The position numbers and the translations under genes are program-made. A stretch of 64,000 bases of DNA from Lycocorax pyrrhopterus obiensis (Eukaryota > Chordata > Aves > Passeriformes > Paradisaeidae), in contig JACSVZ010000022.1 of the NCBI GenBank assembly GCA_014706295.1, positions 4,730,830-4,794,829 of the forward strand, read 5' to 3'. Below the pieces are notes generated by a model that was not told where the DNA came from, did no database searches, and saw only the letters and a list, made by a program, of their open reading frames with translations. Below, piece by piece: positions 1-11,426 of the stretch. How positions within the stretch are numbered: the stretch's first letter is position 1; each line of letters opens with the position of its first letter.

Positions 1-2
1 AG
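1..2 (+). CDS. EIF2S2: EIF2S2 exon 1, last two bases
   Basis: The window begins AG followed by GTGAGA, a consensus splice donor. Exon 2 starts in codon phase 0 with the codon for residue 6 in mammals, so these two bases fit the end of a GAG codon (Glu5). The start codon and promoter lie just outside the window. This is inferred from the donor sequence and from family structure. Confidence 0.75.
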
Positions 3-420
3 GTGAGACCCGCCGGCCGCCGCCGCCACCACCCGCGGGAGAGCCGCGCCCGGGGGCTGCGCCGCGCCGGGGCCGCCGCCATGTGGGCGCCGGGCCTGAG
101 GCCTGCGGCGAGCGCGGCCTCCGCCCTGCGCGGGGCCGGGGCAGGGGCCGGGGCGGGCGGGGGTCCCGCCGGGCCGGGGCTGAGGCAGCGCGGGGGGCGC
201 AGGCTGGGCCGGGCGCGGGGCCGGCGCCTTGCCCGGAGGCCCGCCGAGCCCGCGGGTGTGTGCTGGGGCCGCGAGTCCTGGGAAGGCCTGGAGCTCGCCT
301 GGAGCTGTCCTGGAGCTCCTGGTGTGCTGCCGGCGGCCGCCCCTGGCACGGAGAAGCTGGAGAGGGAGACAGATGGCCCCGCCATCGCTTCTCCATCGTG
401 TTCTGCTCTCTTTAGCGAAA
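1..420. promoter_or_regulatory. CpG island at the EIF2S2 5' end
   Basis: The first 400 bases are extremely G+C rich and full of CpG, then composition falls sharply to AT-rich sequence. This is the downstream flank of a housekeeping-type CpG-island promoter covering exon 1 and the start of intron 1. G-runs at 132-163 (six runs of three or more G with short loops) form a strong G-quadruplex motif on the non-template strand just after the first splice donor. Confidence 0.85.
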
Positions 421-3400
421 CGCAGCGTTTAGGCAGTTACCACTCGCTTTCTGGAGCTTCATTAGCTTGGGTTTTAACCTTGAGAGCCGAATAGCAACAT
501 CTGAACAAATTATAACTTCGCATTTTCCGGATCTGGCGGTGTTTGTCTAGGCCCAGTACCAGGGAAGTTGATACATCCGTGTCTGAGAAATTTTTCTGCT
601 GTGAATGCCGTGTGTTGGCAGCTTTAGTGGCCTCATTTCCATTGCTCTCATGGGGAAAAGGAAGGTTTTCCGTGTGTGAGGTGCTTATTAGGCTGGTGTA
701 GCCCGTGGGAAGCTGCCCTGGCTGGATCTAGGAGATGGCTCCTTCTGGCCTTCTATGTTCTCTCTGGTGTTGTTTTAATACCTGTGTGGCTTGTTTCCTT
801 CAGAGCAAAGTGATCACTCAAGCCTTGGAGACAGGCTTGTCCTACGTCATAAAGGGGAACTGGTGTAATTACGACTTACTTTAGTAGTAGCTGTGACTGA
901 CCTACTCAGCTGCTTTAACATCTAGAATGAATACGTTGCATTTTTGTGCCTAAGTGTGTCATGGGAGCTGCAGTTCTCATGTCTGGGCTGTTCTCTGCAC
1001 TCAGGAATGCTTGCATCAGGTGCTGTCTGACGCAGGTGATCACAGGGCCAGGGACCAGTTCATGGAGTGTCCTGGTTTGAATATAGTTTGTATCAGTAAA
1101 ACTGGTTTTCTTGCATAGTGGATTAATTTGACATTGGGGTCGTTCCTGGGATCTGCAGTGAAGTTCCATCTCTGGGCTGCTTTATGTGACAGAGAATAAA
1201 GATGATGGCAGGTAACACAGCTGAGCTGTCACTGTTCTTCAGGCTCGTGTGGTGTGAGTGTGAGTGCAGGTGCCTTCCAGAACTTCTGTGGCTCTGGTTG
1301 CTGGGAGCCAAATACTTTGATATTGATGTAAAGTTGGTGAAACTTTTTAAAGCCTGTGAAGTTGAGGAGGGTGAAGACAAATTAACACCGGAAACTGGGA
1401 TAGATGGTAAGAACTTAGTTGTGTTGAACTATAGCTTAAAATTTTCAGAGCTGTGTATGAATGAAACTCGTTGGAACGTGCCCGGAGCTGGGGCACAGCA
1501 GGGGCAGCACAGGCTCATTTTGTGAGGAGAAGTAGTCTGTTAATGTCTGTTTGGTTTATTAAAAATCCTGCAATGTACATAATCCCAATGGAGGTCTAAA
1601 AGTTCTTTGAATCCTGCAGTTTTGTGAAGCTTCAGGCAATAATATTAGAGAGTGCTGTGCTTTGAGCAGCCAGAAAATTTGAGTGCTGCTTGATCTTAGT
1701 AATTTTGCATCTCACCATAGACATAAGTCAGCGTAGTATAAGGACACCTGAATTAACTTGATCAGGGCAGGGGTGATGTCTGCTTCCTAGACATGCCTAT
1801 GTTTATTCAGACTAAGGAGATGGGATTTATCTGTGACTTCTGTTGGAATCCCTGCCATTTGCCACTGTCGCAGCAGTTCAGAGGATCATTGGCTTCAGTC
1901 TTGAGTTGCATTTGGTCTATGAAACATTCTGTTTCCCCCCCTCTGTTCGCTTGCTAGTTTTCTGCAAGTTGGGATTTTGACTGTTTAGGCACTTGAGGTA
2001 AGGAGCAGCTATATGGAGATAGATGTGAGAAGGAACCATGTGATCTACAGAGGAGAAAACCCCATATGGGAATTTGGCTCTGAGAACAGAAACAGGACAG
2101 GAATTTATAACTTTTTTTCACACAGGAAAAGCATCCAGGTTTGTTGTCTTTGTACTGGGGGCTGCAGTTCTTTCAGTAGAAAATGTGCAGCTTTGTAGTT
2201 TGTCAGAGCTTAAATGGTATCATAAAGTTTGGCCTAAGCCAATGTGCTGAGCAGAGAAAAGGAATAAAGAAAGTGTGGAAACACCTATGTCAGAAAGTCA
2301 GAACACAAACAGCTGGGTTATCAGGCTGGTTCATTTATGTCATGACTTGTTAAAGCAAATGTGACCTAAGGCTCCTGCTGAGTGTTTGTTGAAGCCCTTG
2401 GTGAACAAAATATTTCAGGCTTAGGCCTCCTCCTCAGGTTGTGGAGTGTGACATGTTGTGAGTAGGTGTTGGGTGTGCAGAAGCCTGGCTGGGGTGGCCC
2501 TGCTCAAGGCCACCTGGGTTTAATGCTGAAAACCAATCTCTTGCATCCAGGAGTTGTGTTGGTGTGTTCAGTTCAGTGTGGTTAGGCTGCAGACACTCTG
2601 TCTCTGTAGACACAAGAGATCCTTTATGGTGGTTCACATGTCTTTTCCTTCACAAAGAGAGTGATTTGGGGCCGGTGGGCTGCTTCCTCCTTAGAAACTG
2701 TTACATCTGATCAAGGCATGATCTTAGGTTTGTTTCACATGAGAGAGTAAAAACCTCTCCAGAGTCTTAAAGAGCATCTTCATGGAAATGAGTCAACCAC
2801 TTGTGCTTGTTCCCGAGGCTGTGGACTGTGCCCATGCAGGCAGCTTTCCTGCTGTCCCAGCAGGCTGGGGAGGTCCAGGAGGAAGCAGATGTGTAACCAG
2901 TTGGACATACTGTGATTTCTGTGCATTACAGGAGCGTGATTCACACCACTATCTAAGGCAGCAGCAGAGGAAAGCCCTCTGGCAGAACTCTTTTGAAGAT
3001 CATTCCAGCACAGCGTGTGCAACTAAAGACACACTTGTGCAGTTTGAAAGCCTCAGTGTCCCGTGTATGTGCAGGCTTTGGGGATGTTGTGCTTCAGACA
3101 CCCATATGAGCAGTTTGCTGCTTTTAGGAGAGCCTTTATGAAACGTGTGTTTCAGAAAATGGGAAGAATATCACAAGAATAGCATGTGTAGGAGAATGAG
3201 AAGTGCAAGGAAAGGTTGCGTTGTGGGGAGAGGGCAACCACCAGACTTCAGGGTGTAGCTGAGCAGGAAGTTGGAGAACTGCTTCTAGGTGAAGTGCTGG
3301 TCCTTTCCTGAGTGAGGGTGTTCATGATGGTGAGCTACACCTCTGTGAGAACATTCTTCCATTACTGGATAAAAAACATTGGAGAAAGTGTCTAAAATTG

Positions 3401-6400
3401 TTGTGTTTAACATATGCTGTGGTGTGACAGTCCAGGCAGATGTGTGTAACAAACTGACTGACAGCTGGGATGTCAGCTTGTGTCTGAAGTGAAACAAAAG
3501 GCTTTAATGTGTTGGAAAAAATCTCTCAGGTCTGCAGATGATGAATAGGTTAAAAGTGAATCTGGGGTTAGTGCCTTCTTCACAGTCAGACAAGGAGAAT
3601 TAAGCTGCTTTGCTGGCTAAAGAGCTCATTAACAGCTTTTAATCACTTGGTGTCTGAGGTTCAGTTTCTCACGTCTGGGGAGGGAAAAGGATGAGACCTT
3701 TGCCATTTCACTGTGTTCAGAACTGATGCAGGTCTTGCTGTATCACCAGCCCCTTCTAGGTTTCCCTCTCATCCAGAGTGTTCTTGTCAAGACAGTTGGC
3801 AAATCTTGCCTTTAATAAATCTGGGAATGAATGTGTCTCACAAGTGGAAGTGATGTGTGGTTGGACTGTGTGCTTCGGTGGGGTTAAATTTTTTTCTGAT
3901 GTTGAGTGGTGCTGTATTACTGCAAAATTGGAGTCCACAATGGTCATAAAATAGAGATGGTAGCCAGTCTGTCAGAGAGTCACAGCTTTAACATATTTTC
4001 AGCTGCACTAATAAGTAGATGGCAGGAAACTCGGACTACAGGAAAAGTAGCAGAAGCTGTGAACTCTGTCAGTTTTCCCTTGTAATTGACACAGTTGAGG
4101 TTGAAGCGAGGACCAGTTTGGGAAAAGTGTTAAAAATATTAAATGAGGGGTGATTATTGAGCTGCTAAGGAACTCTTGACTTTTACAGATGATCTTCGAT
4201 CCTACTATGAGCAAGAAGAAGAAGAAAAAGAAGAAGCCCTTCATGCTGGATGAGGAAGGAGGAGGAGACACACAAATGGAAGAGACTCAGCAATCAGAAA
4301 CAAAGGAAGTTGAACCAGAGCCAACAGAAGACAAAGATGTTGAAGCAGATGAAGAAGACAGCAGGAAGAAAGGTAAAGTGAATCCATGTAGATAAACTCT
4401 CAAAGCTGCTGTTTTGAGACTACAAGGCCCGTTTCAAGAATTTGGCATCCCAGAGTATAATGCCAGAGTCCTGGTTTGTTCAGAGATTGTGAGTAATCTC
4501 TGCTGCCTCTTTGGAGGGCACATTGCCCTCCTGCTTGGAATCACGTTCACAGACATCACCAAGCTCCCAGGGCCTTATGTAATTTCCATTTTTCTGACTC
4601 AAGCAGTCTTTTGTGTGAGACAGTGGAAAGAGACTCTCTAAAATAGTGTGGAGTTTTAAATCTTCCATGTGCAGTTGTTGCAGTAATTCCACAATTATGG
4701 CTCTTCATCATTTGAGCAATTAAGCAATAGTGTGAATAACAGAAACATGGTTAAAGGAGTTTCTAGTTTTTGGACAATTCTGAATGTTATAACCAGAGTG
4801 TTCTTTGGAATCTTTCAGGAAATAAGTGTGTGACTGTGTATGAAACCTTGCTTTTTAAATTGAGGCCAATGTCATTTCAAGATTACCTAATTCAGAGAGT
4901 GCCATTAACTTAAATCCTGTTTGTTGATAAAATTGGCTCCTGCTGTAGACCAAAGAAACTGTACCTTCCTCGGACACTTCTCTTCTCATTTGTCCAAGCA
5001 TATCTAATGACAAAAGTGACTAATTTGTCTTGTATAGCAGAAAGAAAGATTAAACATTTAAAGAATCAAAAGACACAGTTAGAAGATGCAGAAACTAAAA
5101 CAGTATTTGGGGGCAGAGGGGAATGATCTCTTCAAAACCTGAAGGATATCCACAGTGGTTACAGATTGTTGCTCATGTCTTACTGTAATGTTTTAAAGGT
5201 TTGGATGTAAATTAGAAACTTTAATGTCTGAACTGTTTCTACAGTTACACTTCTTTAGGCAATCCTTTGTTCTTTAGATACAACAGATGACTTGGATGAT
5301 TTAAACTTCTTCAATCAAAAGAAAAAGAAGAAAAAAACAAAAAAGATATTTGATATAGACGAAGCAGAAGAAGGTGTAAAGGTTTGTTTACATAACTTGA
5401 CTATGGCTGAAAACTCTTGCTTTCATTTTCTTGAGTTTGGCAGTGCAGGAGTTGTTGCAAATCTGTCATTGTGTCTTAGTGCAGTTCATAATTAAACTTT
5501 ACACGTCTTTCATTTTTTTTGATGAACATGTTGCTCCTGCCTGGGCTTTTTGTCCAGAAGGGGAAAAACCTGCCTGCTCTGCACAAAGAGCAAATAATTC
5601 AGCAGAGTGTAGGAAGGGTTGCTTAACCTCAAGGTTAGTTGTCTTTTGGGGTTAGAGAGGTAACTGGATGTCAGAAGCTACACACAGAACAGTCCTCTAA
5701 AGGCCAGCCCTTCAAATAAAGTGCACATATCTGCCAAGAAATCTGTTTTCACTCTGGTGCTTTCTTTAGAAAGGATTGGCTACTGTGCTGTGTTCCTGAA
5801 GGTGTACAAGATATTTTTACTCTTCTCAGGTTTTATTCCAAGTAGTGTTTTTGTATCACATGTCAGTGTAACTGGCAAGCCCAGAGAGGAAGAGGACAGA
5901 GAAATGTTACGTTATGTATAAACCTCCTCTTCAGATTCTGCCTTGTGGGGAAGAAAATGTTCCTCTGATCTACCCCAGAAGACAAAATACTTGCTCTGTG
6001 TTCTTTCAGTGTGCAGAACTGTGATAACAAATTGGAGTAGCACAGCTTTGCTTTCCCTTACTGCCTGCCACGAAGAGTGTTCTGTTCCCTCCTGCCCTCA
6101 GATGGCTGCTGCCCTTAAGTATAGCCTGACCTTGTTCCTGGCTAGCCAGAAGTTAAGCCAGAAGGTGCAAATCTGGCCCTGCTCGTGGCAGCAGTACAGG
6201 GCTCTCTTAAACATGCTGGAATTCCTGTCTCACCTGTTGGGTTCCAGGGCTGTGATCCAGGGATGTTACCAGTATTCACCTCTATAGTGTGCAGCTGGTA
6301 TTATTTCTGATGCCAGGCAGTGGAGGTCTGTGTTTAACACTGGATAAACTACAGTCTTACTCCTTTGCAGGAATTGAAAATTGAAGGAGATGTGCCAGAG

Positions 6401-9400
6401 ACAGTAGAACCTGAAGATGACCTTGATATCATGCTGGGCAATAAAAAGAAGAAAAAGAAGAATGTGAAGTTTCCAGATGAAGATGAGATAATGGAGAAGG
6501 ATGAAGGTATGACCTAGCTCAGTGAGATGTCGAAAGTGAAATGTAGTCCACCTTGTATGTGAACAAGTTCTGTTCGAGTGCCTTTTTTGTTCCAGAATTT
6601 ATCAGAAAAGTGTTCTATAAAAGCACTGTATAAATTTCCCATGAGTGCTGGTGTCCCTTGTTGACAAATAGAGAAGACTTGAATTCTCATCTTAGTGGAA
6701 TTTTATTCTGTGTACCTTTTAGAAATCATGTAAGCATGAGGTTAAAAAATGTTAATGAATCCCCAAAAACTTTCTTTACAGCATTTGAGGATGAAGATAG
6801 CAAAAAAGATGATGGAATTTCTTTTAGCCTTCAGTCAGGACCTGCGTGGGCAGGCTCAGAAAGGGACTACACATATGATGAGGTAATGTTCCAGAGACTT
6901 TTAAAACGTATTTTCCATGTTCATCTGCATCAGTAGAGCCTTATGCTCGTATTTCCTATTTCTAACTTCAAAGTAAAGGACTTGCAGTCAGGAGCTCATG
7001 AGCAGACAGCTAACAAAGCATGTTTTCTATCACAGTCATTTTCACATGGGGCAATATTGGTCATAGTTCAAACACCTCTGCCATGGGCGGAGCAAATCCG
7101 TGGGGAAACAGTGTTGGGATTTTGCATTTATCAGAACATTTTAAGTGTGTTCTGAAGCAGGTGGGGAAATGCTCTTAGGCAAAGGTAGCCTGATACTCAC
7201 TGTGAATGCTGTTTCAGGTGCATTTTAGAGGTGAGGTACCTTGAGACATGGAAAATGCTCACGTGGGTGTGAATCCCTTCTTTTGCAGTTGCTCAATAGA
7301 GTTTTTAATATCATGCGGGAAAAGAACCCGGACATGGTGGCTGGAGAGAAGCGGAAATTTGTCATGAAGCCCCCGCAGGTTGTGAGAGTAGGGACCAAGA
7401 AAACATCTTTTGTCAACTTCACAGATATCTGCAAATTGTAAGTTTCCTCTTTGGATTTCCCAGGAATAGCAGATGGATACACTGATCTGTGCTCCTGTGT
7501 TGAAGGCAGTGTTTTCTGGCAAGTGGCTGTGGCAAACCAGGAGTGGAAGCTATTTCAGTCAGAGAGCTCATTACATTTCTCTGTGAGAAGATATTTCTGA
7601 AAATGATTTATTGAGATAATTTCTAATTTTATACTTAAATTATGAAAATGGTACATGGGCTCTTGGGCTGAAACTTGGTGAGTTCATTGGCTTCTATCAT
7701 GTTGTGTCACGAGTGATATTTATGTGCAAGCCTTGAGGAGAAGGGTGGGAAAAGTTCGTCCTAATTTGAGCTGACTACAAATACTGTTCTCTCAGTAAAT
7801 GGTGTGGACTCCAGTAATGTTTTCCCACTGTCTTCTGCAGTGATATCTGTGTCTTTAATTATGTCTTGTGAAGACAGCTCTGTTCTTTGTGAGCACTTCT
7901 GAGAATGCAGATCTGATGGGTATTATAAGTGTGCCAGAAAGCAGGCCTGGTGAAACCCTGCTGAGGGTCTGGGTTGTGCACTAAAGGGAGTTTTTAATGG
8001 GAGTTACTAACATTTTATCAGGGGATGGGACAGTTGGAATGAAAAATCTCTAATAGAAAACTTCTGTTTGCTAGTTGCTGTAATTTTGAGTTTGGTTTGG
8101 TGGGGATGGTGGGAGGTTTTTTTGTGTGGACTGTTGAGGTTTCTTGTGTCCTCAGTCATTGTGTGTGTGCACTTTTTGGTGCAGACCCTCTGGCACTGCT
8201 CCCTTTGAAACTTGGTAACTTAAGTTGGATTTACCCTGCCAGTCCTGTATAAATAACAAATTTCTGTGAAGGGGGAAGGTTAAACATTTCCTTATTTTAT
8301 TTTTAGATTACATCGTCAGCCAAAACATCTCCTGGCATTTTTGTTGGCAGAATTGGGTACAAGGTAAGGCTGCTGGGCTGTGGGTGTGCTTAGGGTTGAT
8401 ATTGATCAAATATAAAATTTTTGGGGTTAGATCTTTATACATGTGCTGGAACATGGGGCTTTTGTTCCCTGCACTTCAGTGCTGTGCTGGGTGATTGAGG
8501 AGAGAACATTTTAGTGAGGAGGTACAGAGGGAAACTCCAAGTCCTAGGGAAAGGTCTTGTTCACTCCCATGAGATAAGCAGGTGAGGGTTGTGCCTGGGC
8601 AAAACTTCCTGTAGGAAGTAGCCCATAATACCTCAGAATTTTGCATTTTTTTCTCCCACAAAGCAATTCTGGCCACGCTCTTCTTGAAGAACACATCCTT
8701 ATCTTACTTCATGTTCCTGATTTGTTTCAATGCTTCACACCTGCAAATCAAATAATTAATTTTCTTTTTCCAATTAGTGGTTCAATAGATGGTAACAACC
8801 AACTGGTAATCAAAGGAAGATTCCAGCAAAAACAGATAGAAAATGTCTTGAGAAGATATATCAGTAAGTAGAACTCCCTTTCCCACTCCAGATTACTCTC
8901 AGGCCCCTTGTGATGCCCAGGGGCCCATGTATGGCCCAGGTGTGTGCCCACCATGGAGAAGGCTGAGGAGCCACAACTTTCCTTTATCATGGAATAATGC
9001 AAATACAGGTGGTTCTGCCAGGGTTAGACCACCCGGGCTGTACTCAGTCCTGCACTAAAACACGCCAAGGAAAACAGAGCATTTGACAACTGCTTGTTTT
9101 CATCTGAGTTTCATATCTTGGCTTTGATGAGGACTGTGGACAACAACAGTAATTGTTAATTTTGCAGTCTGTTGTACCCATGAATTGACAGATACAGTGT
9201 GTGTGTGTCACTGCTGGTCAGAGGACTCAGACTGTGTGTCACAGAACTCCTGCTTTAGTGCTGTGTCAGTACCAGCGTTGCTGACACCTGGGAATGCTGC
9301 TTCAGCAGAGGAACTGGGGGAACATCAGTGGGAAGTCTGTCCTGGTTATTAATTTTCAAGCACCCGTGTCAGTGCATAATGTACCACAAGAAACCTCCTC

Positions 9401-9710
9401 TTTGTTAACCAGGGGCCAATTTTTAGGCTTTCATAATCAGCCCCTCTGAGTTAGTAGGTGTGTTTGAACAGCTTTTGAAGACAGCTGTTCCACAGCTGCT
9501 GCTGCTCCCTTAACTGCCCGTTCCTTCCCTGCAGAGGAGTATGTCACCTGCCACACGTGCCGCTCCCCCGACACCATCCTGCAGAAGGACACCAGGTTAT
9601 ACTTCCTGCAGTGCGAGACCTGCCACTCCCGCTGCTCCGTGGCCAGCATCAAAACAGGCTTCCAGGCTGTCACAGGCAAGAGAGCACAGCTCCGTGCCAA
9701 AGCTAACTAG
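1..9710 (+). CDS. EIF2S2: Translation initiation factor eIF2 subunit beta (split gene, exons 1 end to 9)
   Basis: This is the beta subunit of the eIF2 heterotrimer, which brings initiator Met-tRNA to the 40S ribosome as a GTP-bound ternary complex in the cytoplasm. Joined exons are 1-2 (end of exon 1), 4189-4372, 5278-5381, 6371-6506, 6782-6882, 7289-7437, 8307-8363, 8778-8863 and 9535-9710; all junctions are GT-AG and keep frame. Exons 2-9 encode 330 residues; with a five-codon first exon, as in mammals, the total is 335 (human 333; the difference is a GG insert in the exon 2 acidic stretch). Visible parts are three lysine boxes (about 14-21, 81-86, 126-131), which in this family bind eIF5 and eIF2B epsilon, acidic linkers, the conserved eIF2-beta/eIF5 core (about 181-278), and a C2C2 zinc finger (Cys283, 286, 304, 307). 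The stop is TAG at 9708-9710. Nothing in the frame is broken. The family identification rests on near-identity to the mammalian protein as I know it. Confidence 0.98.
3..4188 (+). other. EIF2S2 intron 1
   Basis: Donor GTGAGA at 3; acceptor TTTTACAG at 4181-4188. Apart from the CpG island the sequence is AT-rich and T-rich, without a recognisable repeat, RNA gene or second exon. Short open frames here (for example 1202-1525 and 2782-3141) have no codon structure or similarity I recognise. Confidence 0.85.
4189..4372 (+). CDS. EIF2S2: EIF2S2 exon 2 (first lysine box)
   Basis: The exon encodes residues 6-66 plus one base of codon 67. It starts MIFDPTMSK and runs through eight consecutive lysines (14-21), then a Glu/Asp-rich linker that contains an extra GG relative to human. 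The donor is GTAAAG at 4373. The lysine box is the first of three docking sites for eIF5 and eIF2B epsilon. Confidence 0.97.
5278..5381 (+). CDS. EIF2S2: EIF2S2 exon 3 (second lysine box)
   Basis: The exon follows TCTTTAG and opens with AT, completing Asp67. It encodes [11 protein letters not shown], then six lysines (81-86) and [15 protein letters not shown]. The donor GTTTGT at 5382 is weak at positions +3 and +4, but the frame requires this boundary, since exon 4 resumes in phase 0 with ELKIE. Confidence 0.96.
6371..6506 (+). CDS. EIF2S2: EIF2S2 exon 4 (third lysine box)
   Basis: The acceptor is CCTTTGCAG. The exon encodes residues 102-146, including [12 protein letters not shown], six lysines (126-131) and [15 protein letters not shown], and leaves one base for codon 147. 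The donor is GTATGA at 6507. Confidence 0.97.
6782..6882 (+). CDS. EIF2S2: EIF2S2 exon 5
   Basis: The acceptor is TTTCTTTACAG. The exon encodes residues 147-180, an acidic stretch [11 protein letters not shown] followed by the conserved [14 protein letters not shown] that leads into the folded core. The donor is GTAATG at 6883. Confidence 0.97.
7289..7437 (+). CDS. EIF2S2: EIF2S2 exon 6 (core domain)
   Basis: The acceptor is CTTTTGCAG. The exon encodes [20 protein letters not shown] and the following [20 protein letters not shown] stretch (residues 181-229), the start of the eIF2-beta/eIF5 homology domain. It ends two bases into codon 230; the donor is GTAAGT. Confidence 0.98.
8307..8363 (+). 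CDS. EIF2S2: EIF2S2 exon 7 (core domain, 57 bases)
   Basis: This short exon completes Leu230 and encodes [18 protein letters not shown] plus two bases of Ser249. The acceptor is TTTTTAG and the donor GTAAGG. It is 57 bases and starts and ends in the same phase, so skipping would keep frame but would remove 19 residues of the conserved core. Confidence 0.97.
8778..8863 (+). CDS. EIF2S2: EIF2S2 exon 8 (core domain)
   Basis: The acceptor is CCAATTAG. The exon completes Ser249 and encodes [20 protein letters not shown] followed by ENVLRRYI (250-277), then one base of Lys278. The donor is GTAAGT at 8864. Confidence 0.98.
9535..9710 (+). CDS. EIF2S2: EIF2S2 exon 9 (zinc finger and stop)
   Basis: The acceptor is CCTTCCCTGCAG. 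The exon encodes the C2C2 zinc ribbon with CHTC (283-286) and CETC (304-307), then the basic C-terminus ending AQLRAKAN and TAG. In eIF2 beta this finger contributes to mRNA and tRNA binding and start-site fidelity. It is intact. Confidence 0.98.
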
Positions 9711-10012
9711 GTTTGCTAATCAACACTGGAGGTGGCAAAGTGTTCTGGGGAGATGGGACTGGACAGGTTTACAATCGGAGTGGATTTACCATTGTATTAA
9801 AGCAAGGTTGTAAAAACGACAAGAAATTTGGCTTTTGATTGATTGGTCTGTGAAATCCTTGCAAGATGCAGATCCTCAAGCTGTTCACATACATTTGCTC
9901 ATTGAATATATTTTACCAACTGTAAGGAGCGTGGTGGGAAAGGAGGTGCTTTTTAATCCGTTCAGACTTCTGTAAAACGAGATAAATTAAAGATACTATA
10001 ACAGTGAGTGTC
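9711..10012 (+). other. EIF2S2 3' untranslated region
   Basis: The sequence follows the TAG stop and is AU-rich. Two ATTAAA hexamers lie at 9796-9801 and 9986-9991. The end is placed about 20 bases after the second, where a GU-rich stretch begins. An AATAAA at 10367-10372 could serve a longer form. Confidence 0.65.
9986..9991 (+). terminator. EIF2S2 probable poly(A) signal (ATTAAA)
   Basis: The ATTAAA variant hexamer has a TGTA element about 15 bases upstream and a G/T-rich downstream element (GTGAGTGTCTTGGATTTGG). This is the classic arrangement for cleavage and polyadenylation. The upstream ATTAAA at 9796 also has a TGTA and may be used as a proximal site. Confidence 0.6.
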
Positions 10013-11386
10013 TTGGATTTGGATTTTTCCTTCAGTTTCCTCTTCAAACACTGGTGGGAATGGTTGGCGTGTTGTTCTGCAGATCATGTCACTGAGCTAT
10101 GTCCAAGACCCGGAATGAAGTTTTAAGATAAAGGTTATTTTGCTTTTACATAACAGGCTTACTTTAGTTCTGCTGTCATGAAAAAGAGAAACCAGTCACA
10201 GAGTCCCAGGGCTGACAGGCCAACATGAGCCCTGCTCCTGCTTGTACAGCCATGGGTGCATTGTGCACAGACAGGGGGTCAGGGCATGCTGGTACTGCTC
10301 AATTAGGCAAAAATAGCTCTGAGAGAGTTCAGACACCAGATTGATGCTGAATCTTAACACAGAATCAATAAACTGTACTGTAAGTTTTCATAGTGTCATA
10401 GTACTAAATTTTGCAATTTCTAATAGAGAAACGTTTATATTTCTGAAGTCCTGCACTCTTCATCACTTTAAAAAGGATCTAAATGCAGCAAAAAACAAAA
10501 AAATAGTAGGTCTAAATGTCATTGTATGGTAGCTGCAACACAGTCTTCTATAAATCTCGAATTTGCAGGGGACACTGCCAAGTAATTTGGGTTCCAAATT
10601 AACACTTTCTGCTTCAGGATCTTCCCATGCCCTTCCTCTGCTGGCAGTGTCAGTGACCTCGAGGGGACACCCGGTGCTGTCCTCGCTGGGTTTTGTGTAG
10701 AAATTGTTCCAGCTGGGGAGTACAAAGATGCAAACGGGGAGTGAAGTTCCCCTCTGGGTTGCAGAAGTGGGGACAGTTGTCACTTGATTGCCAAAATGTC
10801 CCAGGGGGAGGGAAAGGTGCAGCAGCTCAGGGCCCCGGGCACCCACCCCTGCAGGTCAGGGGAGCAGCCTCCTCTGCAGAGGAACTGGTCCTTCTGAAGG
10901 CAATACAGCAAACACCACAACTTGAAGGGTTTCTACTAAGTTTTAACCTTTGTATGTTAACACAGAGCACAGTATTGCTGGGAAGTCACTCACTTGCTAT
11001 TTGAAAACTTTGACAGCACTGTAAGGTGAAAAATCAAGGTTTTATGGTTGGTTTCTTTAAAAGCATTTTGAATTTCAAGTGAGCTATAACAATGTTGGAT
11101 GTATCTTAAAGTGAATAAAGCCAGGATCAGTGCCTCTTGTAACATCATTGTTGTATTCTTGTTTCTTCCTCTAGCAAAGAGTCTCCTGTTGGGAGTAAAA
11201 CCTTGGAGAAGTGCGAGTTGCCTTTTTGTTCTGGTGACTTGCTGGTGGGACACCCTCAAGTAGCTGAAGAACAATGATACTTTGTTCTAAAATGCTTGTT
11301 TTTTCCCTGGGTCAAATACCTTTAACATACTTTAAAAAATACAGTGTGGCCTTGAGCTGGTGCTGTATTTCAGTGCTTTAAATGAA

Positions 11387-11426
11387 AAGTTCGATTTAGC
11401 GAACTTGGATCAAAAAGATCCAAGTT
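11387..11426. repeat. Two overlapping, mutually exclusive hairpins
   Basis: AAGTTCG (11387-11393) pairs with CGAACTT (11400-11406), a 7-bp stem with a 6-base loop. AACTTGGATC (11402-11411) pairs perfectly with GATCCAAGTT (11417-11426), a 10-bp stem with an AAAAA loop, followed by a T-run. The two stems share AACTT, so only one can form at a time. Confidence 0.75.

Larger units (their letters stand above)
4373..9534 (+). other. EIF2S2 introns 2-8
   Basis: The introns are 4373-5277, 5382-6370, 6507-6781, 6883-7288, 7438-8306, 8364-8777 and 8864-9534. They are AT-rich with T-rich tracts before each acceptor. I find no transposon, tRNA or snoRNA with clear boxes in them, which contrasts with the repeat-filled RALY introns. 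Confidence 0.8.

Noticed and set aside
3..494. 163-codon frame with Arg/Gly/Ala-rich product at the window start
   Set aside because: It lies inside the CpG island and starts at the exon 1 donor; GC-rich DNA lacks stop codons by chance, and overlapping frames are equally open.
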